This document shows positions 1 through 5,922 of a DNA stretch of 9,117 nucleotides, in pieces. The position numbers and the translations under genes are program-made. Source of the stretch: Candidatus Caccocola faecipullorum (lineage in GTDB: Bacteria; Synergistota; Synergistia; Synergistales; Synergistaceae); NCBI GenBank assembly GCA_018716365.1, contig DVKA01000178.1, positions 1-9,117 of the forward strand, read 5' to 3'. Every line of letters starts with the position of its first letter. Position 1 is the stretch's first letter. The notes below the pieces were generated by a model. That model searched no databases. It was not told the origin of the DNA and saw only the letters and a list, made by a program, of their open reading frames with translations.

Positions 1-798
1 CCGACGATGCCGCCGCTGTCACTCTCGCCATTAACAGTGGCTGCATTGGTGCAGTTTGTCACTGTGCAATCATTTAAATATCCGGCAATACCGCCGGTAG
101 AGCACTCATTGCCCAGGAGCTTGCCGGTGACCTTGCCGGAAGTATAACAGCTAGATACTGTACCCCAGTCGATATAACCGACAATGCCGCCAATGCGTCC
201 GGCGCCAGTTATTTCGCCGTCAAATGAGCAGTTTGTCACCGTACTGCCCGAAAGGCACGCGACAATGCCGCCACTGTATGATTGATTGCCGCTTGTCGTT
301 GTGTTGGTTATGCTGCCGGAAACGTTCAGGTTTTTCACTGTGCCACTGCTGCTATATCCGAAGAGGCCGGCATACACCAGCTCCCCGTCGACAGAAAGAT
401 TGCTTATAGTATATCCGCAGCCGTCGAACGTGCCTTTGTACATGGATATGATGCCGGTGGTGCTGTTATCTTTGCCTATCGGTGTCCAGTTGGAGCGCTG
501 CTCCTCGTTCGTGAGAGTTGAGAGGTCTATATTGTTCGTCAGCACGCCCCAAGCGCTGTTCTCTCCGTTGTTGACTTTGTTTCTGAACTCGGCGAGGTCG
601 TCCGCAGTGGATATAAGGTATGGGTCACCCTCCGTGCCTGCACCGGTTAACGCGAGCGCCGCGGTTGGGATTACCGCAGAGAGGGTCAGTATGAGAAGCG
701 AGAGTAAAGCGAGTGAGAAATGTCTTAATGACCTAAAGTTTAAATTCTGTGGGGGGGGTAGTGCTGTTCCTTCTGTTCAAAAGTTTCATTGCTATCAT
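1..798 (-). CDS. GLUG-repeat surface/secreted protein, N-terminal part; frame broken at a poly-C run
   Basis: The minus strand codes for the first ~265 residues of a secreted repeat protein that continues past the left edge. The start is the ATG at 796-798, 11 nt after an AAGGAGG site. The first codons carry arginines, and a long hydrophobic stretch (RHFSLALLSLLILTLSAV) ends in an Ala-rich site (TAALA) typical of a signal peptide. The mature part begins GTEGDPYLIST, a common opening of such proteins, and then has imperfect repeats of the form GGIVGY...GTVSSCYTSGKVTG that resemble the GLUG motif of bacterial adhesins and surface proteins. As written, the ATG frame meets TAG at 733-735 after 21 codons, because the C run at 751-758 has eight bases; seven would join the start to the long frame. 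The long frame has no ATG of its own before the signal peptide. Ligand and anchoring are unknown. Base composition looks less GC-rich than the neighbours. The repeat-protein call is firm; the on/off reading is inferred. Confidence 0.8.
751..758 (-). repeat. Homopolymer tract C8 (coding strand), candidate phase-variation switch
   Basis: Eight consecutive G on the plus strand are eight C in the coding strand of the GLUG protein, within codons 14-16, just before the signal peptide. With 8 C the frame ends in a 21-codon product; with 9 C it meets TAA four codons later; with 7 or 10 C it joins the long open frame. Slipped-strand change of G/C runs at the 5' end of surface genes is the standard form of phase variation in other bacteria. 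A base-calling error in a homopolymer is the main alternative. Confidence 0.75.
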
Positions 799-809
799 TG
801 GCGATTTTT

Positions 810-816
810 CCTCCTT
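810..816 (-). promoter_or_regulatory. Shine-Dalgarno site that fixes the start of the GLUG protein
   Basis: The coding strand reads AAGGAGG here, 11 nt before the ATG at 796-798 and 20 nt before a second in-frame ATG at 787-789. No comparable site lies in front of the long frame beyond the C run. This is the main reason to think that translation is meant to start upstream of the tract and cross it. Confidence 0.75.
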
Positions 817-821
817 GACGT

Positions 822-841
822 GCTCAGCCGCCTTGCTGAGC
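822..841 (-). other. Leader hairpin next to the ribosome binding site of the GLUG gene
   Basis: GCTCAGC (822-828) and GCTGAGC (835-841) form a perfect 7-bp stem with a 6-nt loop. It lies in the presumed 5' leader, 5 nt upstream of the AAGGAGG site. No T run follows on either strand, so it is not an intrinsic terminator. It could affect mRNA stability or ribosome access; a role is not shown. Confidence 0.5.
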
Positions 842-858
842 GCTTGTATTTTTCCTGT

Positions 859-887
859 ATTTTACAACAAGAGCACATGAACTGCAC
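859..887 (-). promoter_or_regulatory. Possible promoter of the GLUG gene
   Basis: On the minus strand TAAAAT (859-864) matches a -10 box at 5 of 6 positions. The hexamer 17 nt upstream (GTGCAG, 882-887) is a poor -35. The gene needs its own promoter because a terminator closes the upstream serpin gene, and this A/T-rich stretch is the best local candidate. Confidence 0.3.
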
Positions 888-903
888 GTCCTTCGCCTGC
901 GAA

Positions 904-928
904 TTCCGCGCAGAGCTGTGCGCGGGAA
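904..928. other. Imperfect inverted repeat upstream of the GLUG gene promoter
   Basis: TTCCGCGCA (904-912) can pair with TGCGCGGGAA (919-928) with one bulged G and a 6-nt loop. On the plus strand only four T follow some bases later, and on the minus strand none, so it is a weak terminator candidate at best. It may be a protein-binding dyad or chance in GC-rich DNA. Confidence 0.3.
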
Positions 929-979
929 TAAAATTTTCACCTGCCCTATTTCGCGCGGCGGCAGCTGGCGCGGCGGCGC

Positions 980-1010
980 AAAAAAATCCGGCCCGCGTTT
1001 GCGGGCCGGA
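980..1010 (-). terminator. Rho-independent terminator of the serpin gene
   Basis: On the minus strand a perfect 10-bp GC-rich stem (arms 1001-1010 and 987-996) closes a 4-nt loop and is followed by seven T (980-986). It begins 26 nt after the serpin stop codon. The form is textbook, and it separates serpin transcription from the GLUG gene. Confidence 0.92.
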
Positions 1011-1036
1011 CTGTCTTGTATTGTCTGCGTTGCGCG

Positions 1037-2575
1037 TTACGGATGCGCGTATCTTCCTATGAAGAGCGCCGCGCCGGTTGCGTTGTCGCGGATTATGTAG
1101 ACGAAGGGGCGGTCGGCGTTGAATATCACGCGCTCCTGCGGCGCGAGCGAGGCGCGCATGACTATGACGGCGGTCGCCGCGGCGGCTTCCGTGCCCTCTT
1201 CTGAGACTTCTACGAAGGTCTTGTGCAGGACGCCGCTTATCGCCATGTCGCGGTTTCCTGTGACGCCGGAGAAGTCGGCGGTCCCGGCGTCGAAGGCCGA
1301 CGGCATTCCGAGCGCGGCGAGCGTCGCGCTGAGGTCGTAGCTGCTTTCCTGCTTGAATTTGGGCATGAATATCTCAACGTCGGCGGGGCGCATCGCGGCG
1401 CTCCACTGCGCGAGGCTTGAGGCGTCCATCGAGGCTTCAAGCGCTTCGACGGACGAATCTTTGTCGGGGAGCAGGACGAGCATGGAGAAGCGCCCGTCTT
1501 TGTAGGGCATCTCTATCATCTGCGCGTTGTCGAGCTTCGCGTAGTTGAGCTCTTTCGAGCGGCGGCGCATCGTCATCACGTCTGCGGATTTTTCGGGCGT
1601 GATCCAGAAGGGGCGCTCCGCCGTGTCTTCTGCTTTAAATTCTTCCTGCCACGCCGCCTTGAAGTAGACGGCGTTGGTGAGCACCATTTTCGTATCTTTG
1701 CCGAGCGCGCCTCCGGGGATGATGTCTGTTATTTTTCCGGCGGTCTGCTCTTCAACCCATTTGTTTATCGTTTTGCGCGCGCTTTCGGGGCGTTTCGCAT
1801 AGTCGAGTTGCGTCAGCCCCGCGCGGTAGTCGCGGCGCACGGTCTGCGCGAATTCAGGCAGGATTTTCTCTCCCTTCGCGGGCCATATCGCGTTTGCTGT
1901 CCTGACTGTCGCAGCCTCTTCCGGCGCGGCGTTTATCGAGTTTATAAGCGCGCCCATCCCCGCGTGGACGTCCGGCGCGAAGTGCAGGACGTCCGCCATT
2001 TCAGCCTCGGTGACGCCGCGTGCGCCCGCGTAGGTCATTGCGAGGGCGGTCGATACGCTGTATGGCGAGAGGAATATATTTTCTCCCGCGGCTCCGGCTG
2101 CTGTCGCCTTATAGAGGTCGAATGTGAATTCGTTGACGGCCTGCGCGGCCTCTTCCGCGAGCGCCTGGGCGCGAGGCGTCAGGCTTTCAGCGGCGGCTTC
2201 GTCGGGCAGTCCGGCGCGCATCGCGCATATTTCTATGTCGCAGCGCACCGCGTCGTAGTCGTAGCCCGCGGCTTCGAAGGAGTCTTTGTAGGCGGCGGCG
2301 AGCTGGCGCAGCGCGGCGAGCTCTTCCGCGCCGAGTTTCGTTATGTCGCGCTCGGCCTTTTTGACTGCCATGACTACCATCGCGGCTGCCTGCTCGGGCG
2401 TGTAGGCGCTTTTGCCCGGCTCGACGTTTTCATTTATCAGCCCGTTTTGGGCGAGCACGCCGAGCGAGCGGTATGTCCAGTGGAAGGACGGGATTAGCTG
2501 CGACGCGTCCGCGTACGCCGCGCCTGCGAAGGCGAGCGTCAGGACGGTTAAGGCGAGTATTGCGGTTCGTTTCAT
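1037..2575 (-). CDS. Secreted serpin with an N-terminal SLH-like segment
   Basis: This is a 512-residue serine protease inhibitor. Residues 1-22 form a signal peptide with a cleavage site after AYA. Residues ~27-70 resemble one S-layer homology domain (FHWTYRSLGVLAQNGLI), followed by an Ala/Glu-rich helical linker to about 145. The serpin domain fills ~146-512, with NKWVEEQTAGKITDII at 271-286, LTNAVYFKAAW at 299-309 and a C-terminal RPFVYIIRD...GALF-type end. The reactive loop hinge EEGTEAAAAT (459-468) fits the consensus of inhibitory serpins, with small residues from P12 to P9. Counting 17 residues from Glu459 places P1-P1' at Ala475-Ser476, preceded by Arg474, so an elastase-like or trypsin-like target is possible. 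A GGAGGT site lies 6 nt before the ATG. The family traps proteases covalently; here the likely target is an extracellular host or bacterial protease. The SLH-like part suggests attachment to the cell envelope. Confidence 0.93.
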   Translation of the reverse strand: MKRTAILALTVLTLAFAGAAYADASQLIPSFHWTYRSLGVLAQNGLINENVEPGKSAYTPEQAAAMVVMAVKKAERDITKLGAEELAALRQLAAAYKDSFEAAGYDYDAVRCDIEICAMRAGLPDEAAAESLTPRAQALAEEAAQAVNEFTFDLYKATAAGAAGENIFLSPYSVSTALAMTYAGARGVTEAEMADVLHFAPDVHAGMGALINSINAAPEEAATVRTANAIWPAKGEKILPEFAQTVRRDYRAGLTQLDYAKRPESARKTINKWVEEQTAGKITDIIPGGALGKDTKMVLTNAVYFKAAWQEEFKAEDTAERPFWITPEKSADVMTMRRRSKELNYAKLDNAQMIEMPYKDGRFSMLVLLPDKDSSVEALEASMDASSLAQWSAAMRPADVEIFMPKFKQESSYDLSATLAALGMPSAFDAGTADFSGVTGNRDMAISGVLHKTFVEVSEEGTEAAAATAVIVMRASLAPQERVIFNADRPFVYIIRDNATGAALFIGRYAHP

Positions 2576-2593
2576 TTCATTACCTCCGTTGTT

Positions 2594-2607
2594 CGGCCCT
2601 CGGGCCG
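2594..2607 (-). other. 5' leader hairpin of the serpin mRNA
   Basis: CGGCC (2594-2598) and GGCCG (2603-2607) enclose a 4-nt loop in a 14-base near-palindrome. If transcription starts about 7 nt downstream of the -10 box, this hairpin lies close to the mRNA 5' end and before the GGAGGT site. Such 5' hairpins can protect mRNA; here it is only a structural observation. Confidence 0.4.
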
Positions 2608-2619
2608 TTCTGGCAAATG

Positions 2620-2625
2620 ATTATA
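2620..2625 (-). promoter_or_regulatory. -10 box of the serpin promoter
   Basis: The minus strand reads a perfect TATAAT 44 nt upstream of the serpin ATG. No good -35 hexamer sits 16-18 nt upstream, which may mean activator dependence or an unusual -35. The leader then holds the short hairpin and the ribosome binding site. Confidence 0.6.
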
Positions 2626-2652
2626 GCCTATATTTGTGTGATTAGTGTGTGG

Positions 2653-2688
2653 GCGCGCGAAACGACGGAGCGCGCCGGTTTCGCGCGC
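2653..2688. promoter_or_regulatory. Perfect 11-bp inverted repeat between divergent promoters, candidate operator
   Basis: GCGCGCGAAAC (2653-2663) is repeated in inverse as GTTTCGCGCGC (2678-2688), with 14 nt between the arms. The right arm covers the place of the -35 element of the rightward promoter. This would suit a dimeric regulator controlling the nitroreductase operon, and perhaps the serpin. No regulator gene lies in the window. A GC-rich RNA hairpin or chance is the alternative. Confidence 0.45.
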
Positions 2689-2700
2689 GGCGCGCCTTGG

Positions 2701-2709
2701 TGCTAAAAT
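2701..2709 (+). promoter_or_regulatory. Extended -10 promoter of the six-gene operon
   Basis: TGCTAAAAT has the TGn extension and a 5/6 match to the -10 consensus. The -35 region is GC-rich and poor, which is tolerated with an extended -10. It lies 38 nt before the chosen GTG start, so the leader would be short. Confidence 0.5.
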
Positions 2710-2746
2710 TATGGCGGGAATGTGGATTTTATACGGAGGGATGAAC

Positions 2747-3571
2747 GTGAACCTGCTTACCGTAAATATGGAAAAATGCGTGAAATGCGGCGTCTGTATA
2801 AAGACCTGCCCGGCGGGCGTCGTGCAGTGGGGCGAGCTCGGATTTCCCGAGGTTTCCGAAAAGCACGCGGGGCGCTGCATAGGCTGCGGTCAGTGCGTGC
2901 TGAACTGCCCTGTATGCGCGAACGAGCTTTCGTTCCTGAAGGATTCGGAGCTTGCGCGCGCGGAGGGGCTGAAGCTGCCTTCGGCGGAGGAGGCGCTGAA
3001 CCTCATCATGTCGCGCCGCAGCGTGCGTATGTTTAAAGACGAGCTGATTACGCGCGAGACTTTCGAGAAGCTTTTCAACGCCGTGCGGCAGGCCCCGACC
3101 GCGGTCAACAGCCAGAACGTGCGCTGGATCGTCACGCTCGACCCCGCGAAGACGAAAGAAGTTACGAATCTTATTCTCTGCTGGTTCCGCGAGGAGATTT
3201 TCAAAAATCCGACGAGCCGCGCGGCGCTGCTTGGCGCGGCGATGATTGCGAAGGCGAAGGAGGGCGAGGACCGGCTGCTGCGCGGCGCGCCGCACGTTGC
3301 GGTCGCCGTCGTTCCCGCGGAATACGGCTGGCCCGAGGACGGCGCGATAGCGCTGACATATCTCGAACTCGCGGCGCACGCGATGGGAATCGGCTGCTGC
3401 TGGGGCGGATACCTGACGACTGCGATAAGGAACTTCAAGGGGCTGCGCGAGTATCTCGGCATAGGCGAGGACGAACACGTCTGCGGCGCGCAGATGATGG
3501 GCTACGCCGCGGTGAAGCCGGCGCGCCAGTTCGCGCCTAGACGCGAAGTCAGGGTTGACTGGATTGGATAA
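2747..3571 (+). CDS. Nitroreductase-family protein with N-terminal 2[4Fe-4S] ferredoxin domain
   Basis: This 274-residue protein begins with two iron-sulphur motifs: Cys11, Cys14, Cys17, Cys21 followed by Pro, and Cys44, Cys47, Cys50, Cys54 followed by Pro. From about residue 85 it is a flavin nitroreductase fold: SRRSVRMF at 89-96 (phosphate contact of FMN in this family), APTAVNSQNVRW at 116-127 and GIGCCWGGYL near the C-terminus. The family moves electrons from ferredoxin-type clusters to FMN and then to nitro, quinone or other small substrates; the true substrate here cannot be told. The protein is probably cytoplasmic, as no signal peptide is seen. I chose the GTG at 2747 because the GGAGGG site (2735-2740) is 6 nt away; the ATG at 2741 abuts it but would add only two residues. 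The stop overlaps the next start, pointing to translational coupling as the first gene of an operon. Confidence 0.92.
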   Translation: MNLLTVNMEKCVKCGVCIKTCPAGVVQWGELGFPEVSEKHAGRCIGCGQCVLNCPVCANELSFLKDSELARAEGLKLPSAEEALNLIMSRRSVRMFKDELITRETFEKLFNAVRQAPTAVNSQNVRWIVTLDPAKTKEVTNLILCWFREEIFKNPTSRAALLGAAMIAKAKEGEDRLLRGAPHVAVAVVPAEYGWPEDGAIALTYLELAAHAMGIGCCWGGYLTTAIRNFKGLREYLGIGEDEHVCGAQMMGYAAVKPARQFAPRREVRVDWIG

Positions 3572-5480
3572 AAGGGCGCGCCGCCCGCTCACGATAGGCG
3601 TGCTCGCTCATGTAGACGCGGGCAAGACGACGCTGACGGAGCAGATGCTCTTCCAGTCGGGGGCCGTGCGTTCGCTCGGGCGCGTAGACGACGGCTCGGC
3701 GCACACAGACTTCACGGAGTTCGAGCGGCGGCGCGGGATTTCCGTGCGCGCCGCGTCGGCCTTCCTTTCGTGGAACGGCGCGAAAGTTTACGTCATAGAC
3801 ACGCCGGGGCACAGCGATTTTTCCGGCGAGACGGAGCGGGCGGCGCGCGCGATGGATTTCGCCGTCGTCGCCGTCTCAGCCGTCGAGGGCGTGCAGGCGC
3901 AGACCGAGGTTATCTGGCGCGCGCTGGCGAAGATGGGGATTCCCGCGCTCTTTTTCATCAACAAGACAGACCGCGAGGGCGCGGACGTCGATTCCGCGCT
4001 CGGGGAGATAGCGGAGCTGACGGGGCGCAGGCCAGCGCGCGTGCCGTTGGGCCGCCGCGAAGCGCTGGCCGAGACGCTAGCCGAGCACGACGACGCGGCG
4101 CTCGAAAAATATCTGGAGGCTGGAGCGGAGGGCTTTTCGGACGAGGAGCTCGCGTCGCTGCTGCTAGAATGCTTTTATTCAAAAAAACTGATTCCATATG
4201 TAACGGGCGCGGCGCTGAAAGGCGAGGGCGTGGCTGAGCTTCTCGACCTGCTCGCCGCGCTCGCGCCGTTCGCGGACGAAGAGGAGGGGCCGCTCTCGGG
4301 CGTGGTATTCAAGGTGGAACACAGCCCCGCGCTGGGGCGCGTCGCGCACGTGCGCCTCTTCTCCGGCGAGCTTAAAAACCGTGACGCGGTGAAGTGTTCG
4401 CCCTCCGGCGCGGAAGGCAAGGTGACGCAGATACGCGAGGTGCAGGGTGCGAAGGAGCGCGACACGGGGCTGCTTCGCGCAGGAGAGGCCGGCGCGCTCT
4501 GCGGCGTTCCGCGCATAGTCTGCGGCGACACGTTCGGCGACCCGTCGCGCGTTCCGCCGCCCGCCGAAATGTCCGCGCCGCTGCTCCGCGTCAAGCTGAC
4601 TCCGCCCACGGAGGCCGGTTATCCGGCTCTCGTCGCCGCGCTTGAAGAATTGTCGGCGGAAGACCCGCTGCTCGACGTGATATGGGAGAAGGAGGTGCGC
4701 GAGCTTCTCGTGCGCGTGACGGGGCTGATGCGTATCGAGACGCTGCTCATCGCTCTGCGCGAACGTTACGGCGTCGCCGCGCAGGCGGGCGAGCCGATGG
4801 TGATTTACAAGGAACGCCCCGTGAAACGCGGACGCGGTTTCGTCGAGTACACGATGCCGAAGCCATGCTGGGCCGTCATGCTATTTGATATAGAGCCGCT
4901 GCCCACAGGCTCGGGCGTGGTTTTTGAGAGCGTCGTCCCCGACGACAAAATCTTCCGCCGCTATCAGGCGCAGGTGCGCCAGACTCTGCCCGAGGCTCTG
5001 CGCCAGGGGCCGCGCGGCTGGGAGGTCACGGATTTGAAAATAACGCTGATAGACGGCGAGCACCACACGGTACACACGCACCCGCTCGACTTCGCGCTGG
5101 CGACGCCGATGGGGATAATGGACGGCCTTGTGAACTGCGGTACGGAGCTGCTGGAGCCGGTGCTGGACTTCAAACTGACCTATCCCGAGGAATCGGGCGG
5201 AAAGCTCATGGGCGAGCTGCTGGCGATGCGCGCGAGCTTCGACAGCCCCGTCGTGCGCAAGGGGATGTTCACGATGACGGGCCGGCTGCCGCTTGCGACG
5301 AGCATGGATTTTCCCGCGCGCCTCGCGTCGCTGACCGGAGGGCGCGGAACCTTCTCCGCGTCGCCCGCTGGATACGAGCCCTGTCCGCCCGGAGAGGGGC
5401 GTGACGTGCCCTACCGCGGAGTGTCCCCGCTCGACAGGGCGAAATATATTCTCTACAAGCGCGGCGCGCTCGGCGCATAG
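3564..5480 (+). CDS. Tet(M)/EF-G-like translational GTPase (divergent ribosomal protection family)
   Basis: This 638-residue protein has the length and domain order of Tet(M)-type ribosomal protection proteins: G1 AHVDAGKTT (15-23), switch I RRGISV, G3 DTPGH (79-83), G4 NKTD (133-136), then domains II-V and an ending (SPLDRAKYILYK) like that of Tet(M). Known members bind the ribosome like EF-G and dislodge tetracycline. The domain IV loop reads HHTVHTHPLDF (500-510) where Tet(M), as I recall it, has YYSPVSTPADF (506-516). The two align without gaps, but the Tyr-Tyr and the Pro509 tied to drug release are replaced by His-His and Val. It may thus be a native translation factor, and drug resistance is uncertain. 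The TTG at 3564 is 9 nt after AGGG and overlaps the nitroreductase stop by 8 nt; a TTG at 3555 would add three residues. Composition matches the neighbours, with no sign of recent transfer. Confidence 0.88.
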   Translation: MDKRARRPLTIGVLAHVDAGKTTLTEQMLFQSGAVRSLGRVDDGSAHTDFTEFERRRGISVRAASAFLSWNGAKVYVIDTPGHSDFSGETERAARAMDFAVVAVSAVEGVQAQTEVIWRALAKMGIPALFFINKTDREGADVDSALGEIAELTGRRPARVPLGRREALAETLAEHDDAALEKYLEAGAEGFSDEELASLLLECFYSKKLIPYVTGAALKGEGVAELLDLLAALAPFADEEEGPLSGVVFKVEHSPALGRVAHVRLFSGELKNRDAVKCSPSGAEGKVTQIREVQGAKERDTGLLRAGEAGALCGVPRIVCGDTFGDPSRVPPPAEMSAPLLRVKLTPPTEAGYPALVAALEELSAEDPLLDVIWEKEVRELLVRVTGLMRIETLLIALRERYGVAAQAGEPMVIYKERPVKRGRGFVEYTMPKPCWAVMLFDIEPLPTGSGVVFESVVPDDKIFRRYQAQVRQTLPEALRQGPRGWEVTDLKITLIDGEHHTVHTHPLDFALATPMGIMDGLVNCGTELLEPVLDFKLTYPEESGGKLMGELLAMRASFDSPVVRKGMFTMTGRLPLATSMDFPARLASLTGGRGTFSASPAGYEPCPPGEGRDVPYRGVSPLDRAKYILYKRGALGA

Positions 5481-5496
5481 AAAGGAGACGAACGCC

Positions 5497-5922
5497 ATGA
5501 ACGGCGAATTTTCCCTCGTAACTACGATTCGCGTGCGGTACAGCGAGACCGACCAGATGAAAATAGTCTACAACGCGAACTACCTCGACTGGTTCGAGAT
5601 AGCGCGCACGGAGCTCTGCCGCAGGTGGGGAAGGCCATACACCGAATGGGAGGCCGAAGGGCTTATGCTGCCGGTAGTCGAAGCCTACTGCCGCTACAAG
5701 AGCCCCGCGCGCTACGACGACAAGATAGACCTCTGGGCGCGGATAACGGAGCTCAAGTGCCACAGCGTAAAATTTGAGTACCGCGTGACGCTGGCGGATG
5801 GCGGCAAACTTCTTGCCGAAGGCTGGACGAAGCACGGCTGCACGGACCTGTCGGGCAGGCTTTATAAAAAGGAGCACCCGTTCTACCTCTGGGTGAAGTC
5901 GCTCGCCGGTGAAGAGGCGTAG
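5497..5922 (+). CDS. Acyl-CoA thioesterase, 4HBT/YbgC type
   Basis: This 141-residue hotdog-fold protein has the usual length of YbgC-type thioesterases, which hydrolyse acyl-CoA or acyl-ACP thioesters in the cytoplasm. The signature is VRYSETDQMKIVYNANYLDWFEIARTE at the N-terminus (split here as VRYSETDQMKIV at 13-24 and YNANYLDWFE at 25-34), with the likely catalytic Asp19. Position 26 is Asn where many relatives have His (VYH), which may shift activity or substrate choice. AAAGGAG at 5481-5487 lies 9 nt before the ATG. The gap to the GTPase gene is 16 nt and the 3' end overlaps the next gene by 14 nt, so it is an internal operon gene. The chain length and type of its substrate cannot be read from the sequence. 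Confidence 0.9.
   Translation: MNGEFSLVTTIRVRYSETDQMKIVYNANYLDWFEIARTELCRRWGRPYTEWEAEGLMLPVVEAYCRYKSPARYDDKIDLWARITELKCHSVKFEYRVTLADGGKLLAEGWTKHGCTDLSGRLYKKEHPFYLWVKSLAGEEA

Noticed and set aside
751..758. Calling the GLUG gene a plain pseudogene
   Set aside because: Apart from the homopolymer the frame is clean for over 640 bases with a good start, ribosome site and signal peptide, which is not typical of decay.
286..1062. 258-codon plus-strand open frame over the left region
   Set aside because: It is antisense to the GLUG gene and crosses its leader and the serpin terminator. It has no ribosome site and its low-complexity product has no recognisable domain.
1808..2497. 229-codon plus-strand open frame inside the serpin gene
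   Set aside because: It is an antisense shadow in GC-rich DNA with an Arg/Val-rich product; the serpin on the other strand is certain.
2645..2746. N-terminal extension of the nitroreductase from an ATG at 2645
   Set aside because: It would cover the extended -10 promoter and the inverted repeat and add 34 basic residues before the ferredoxin motif. The GGAGGG site favours the start at 2747.
2729..3592. 287-codon minus-strand open frame opposite the nitroreductase
   Set aside because: The product is Arg/Ala-rich without motifs, while the plus strand codes for clear ferredoxin and nitroreductase domains.
3564..5480. Acquired tetracycline resistance gene on a mobile element
   Set aside because: There are no insertion sequence, transposase, integrase or conjugation genes nearby, composition matches the neighbours, and the key loop residues of Tet(M) are missing.
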